Source: Podocnemis expansa (Eukaryota > Chordata > Testudines > Podocnemididae). From it: a stretch of DNA of 64,000 bases. The notes beneath the pieces are model-generated. The model saw only the letters and a list, made by a program, of their open reading frames with translations, ran no database searches and was not told where the DNA came from. The DNA is taken from positions 12,442,070-12,506,069 of the forward strand of contig ML681998.1 of the NCBI GenBank assembly GCA_007922195.1, given 5' to 3'. Shown piece by piece: positions 62,999-64,000 of this stretch (positions are counted from its first letter, which is position 1; every line of letters starts with the position of its first letter). A program made the translations under genes and the position numbers.

Positions 62999-63160
62999 CT
63001 GGAGAGACTGGAACTCAAGACGTTGCTCTGATATGAACTCTACTCAGTGTTTTATACAAGAAACTAAAATGTTTCTAATTGGGTAAATAAATAACTTATT
63101 TATTGAGCAGGCATTTTGTATGAATCACTTGCCTTTCCTTTAAGTGACAGTCTGAATACA
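62999..63160 (+). other. 3' untranslated region and flank
   Basis: Sequence after the cadherin stop, with AATAAA at 63086. If transcription continues past it, the UTR would include the repeats that follow. Confidence 0.5.
63086..63091 (+). promoter_or_regulatory. Candidate poly(A) signal AATAAA
   Basis: AATAAA lies 88 bases after the cadherin stop codon. A very short 3'UTR would result, so a more distal signal beyond the following repeats is also possible. Confidence 0.5.
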
Positions 63161-63215
63161 AACAAGGAGTCCTGTGGCACTTAAAGACTAACACATTTAT
63201 TTATTGCCTGAGCCT
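63160..63215 (+). mobile_element. Penelope-like tail fragment
   Basis: It reads AAACAAGGAGTCCTGTGGCACTTAAAGACTAACACATTTATTTATTGCCTGAGC. It lies just after the cadherin stop and is followed by the MITE copy at 63230. Confidence 0.6.
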
Positions 63216-63229
63216 AAGCTTGCTATCAA

Positions 63230-63473
63230 AACGGCTGTTATTTCGAAATGGTTATTTCGAAATAAGGCCATTTGGACATGTTGTTTCAAAACAATTGTTT
63301 AGAAATAATGCTGTTGTTTCGAAACAACGTGTCCGAACGCCGTCGTTTCAAAACAACCGTTTCAAAACAAAGGCTATTCGATTTCCTGCTAGGTTTTACT
63401 GTTTCAGAATAACCGCCATTATTTCGAAACAATGGGTGTTGTTTCAAAATAAAACTGTCGTCTGAACACAGCC
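63230..63473. mobile_element. TTTCGAAA-rich MITE, copy C
   Basis: Filled with GTTTCGAAACAA-type words in both orientations and ending CTGAACACAGCC. The left terminus is shortened to GGCTGTTATTTCG. Same family as copies at 3739 and 24653. Confidence 0.7.
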
Positions 63474-63529
63474 ATACATACAACTGAATATGATAACTAA
63501 ACATAGCTGCTACCATACGCCTCTTCAGA

Positions 63530-63722
63530 GAAGTGGTAGTTTGAGCACAGGACTGGTGTCAAGAACTCCTCCATTTTAATCCTTTTGACACCAATTCCTG
63601 TGGCAGTGGTCAAGCCACTTTAAACTGTTCCTCTCCGTAAACTGGGGATGATACCTACTTCACAGGATTAATGTGTGAGGAGTAGCTAGTGTTTGTAAAG
63701 TGCTTTAAAGCTATTAATACTA
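63530..63722 (+). mobile_element. SINE with CORE-like segment
   Basis: It contains TTGAGCACAGGACTGG, GTGGTCAAGCCACTTTAAACTGTTCC and AAACTGGGGATGATACCTACTTCACAGG...TTTGTAAAGTGCTTTAAAGCTATTA, the body and 3' end also seen at 31065. Confidence 0.65.
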
Positions 63723-64000
63723 TTACGTATTAAATTATTTTATACTCGACTTATTTTTAATGATTTAACTAATACCACAAAATTACATATGAAGCCTGAT
63801 TTTTAGTCTAGCCAATGCTATGTAAATGTGAGGTATATTCATAAAATACTGCTTTAAAATTTGACTTTCGATTACCATACTTGACTGTTACGCTTCATCT
63901 ATGAGAAGTGGAACTACCAAGAGAGTACTCCTATTTAAAAGAAGGGAGGCTTTGAGAGAGAACATTTTTATTAGAACAATTATTGTGTGAGACATACTTG

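Noticed and set aside
61247..62209. Open frames of 151-214 codons
   Set aside because: Proline/serine-rich translation of C-rich tandem sequence inside a DNA element.

Overview
The window is vertebrate nuclear DNA, most likely from a turtle. The clues are CR1 LINE copies, a tRNA-Lys-like SINE head of the kind known from turtle SINEs, Penelope-like elements with a GIY-YIG endonuclease, and dense small hAT-like and Harbinger-like non-autonomous transposons. The turtle assignment is an inference from repeat types; no species-specific marker was tested.

One gene fills the window. It lies on the + strand and its 3' part runs from 3255 to 62998 in 28 exons. All 28 exons join in frame with matching splice phases and give about 2280 residues up to a normal stop. 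The protein is a classic cadherin of the non-chordate (type III) layout. In order it has about 13 cadherin repeats (the first partial), a conserved membrane-proximal block, an EGF module, a laminin-G domain, a second EGF, a second laminin-G, a cysteine-rich segment with a third EGF, one transmembrane helix, and a catenin-binding tail. The closest named relatives by architecture are chicken Hz-cadherin and Drosophila N-cadherin. The 5' end, with the signal peptide and any earlier repeats, lies upstream of the window; no exon was recognised in 1-3254. A likely poly(A) signal follows the stop at 63086.

Layout: 1-3254 is intron with a Penelope-tail foldback and CR1 remnants. 3255-18015 holds exons 1-8 and large repeat-filled introns. 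18016-30453 holds exons 9-11 among the densest insertions: GC-rich hAT-like elements, a Penelope copy split by a solo LTR, and a CpG-rich palindromic element with a 400-base assembly gap. 30454-33323 has exon 12 and the giant exon 13. 33324-47733 holds exons 14-22, including a GC-AG intron. 47734-52241 is a 4.5 kb intron with a SINE and a decayed reverse-transcriptase fragment. 52242-62998 holds exons 23-28. The last kilobase is 3'UTR or flank with more repeats.

The gene's product would act at the cell surface: calcium-dependent adhesion outside, and p120-catenin and beta-catenin linkage to actin inside. The mobile elements are intronic and none breaks a recognised exon. The most unusual structures are foldback elements built from inverted Penelope tails, four of them flanked by 10-14 bp target-site duplications that can be read directly.
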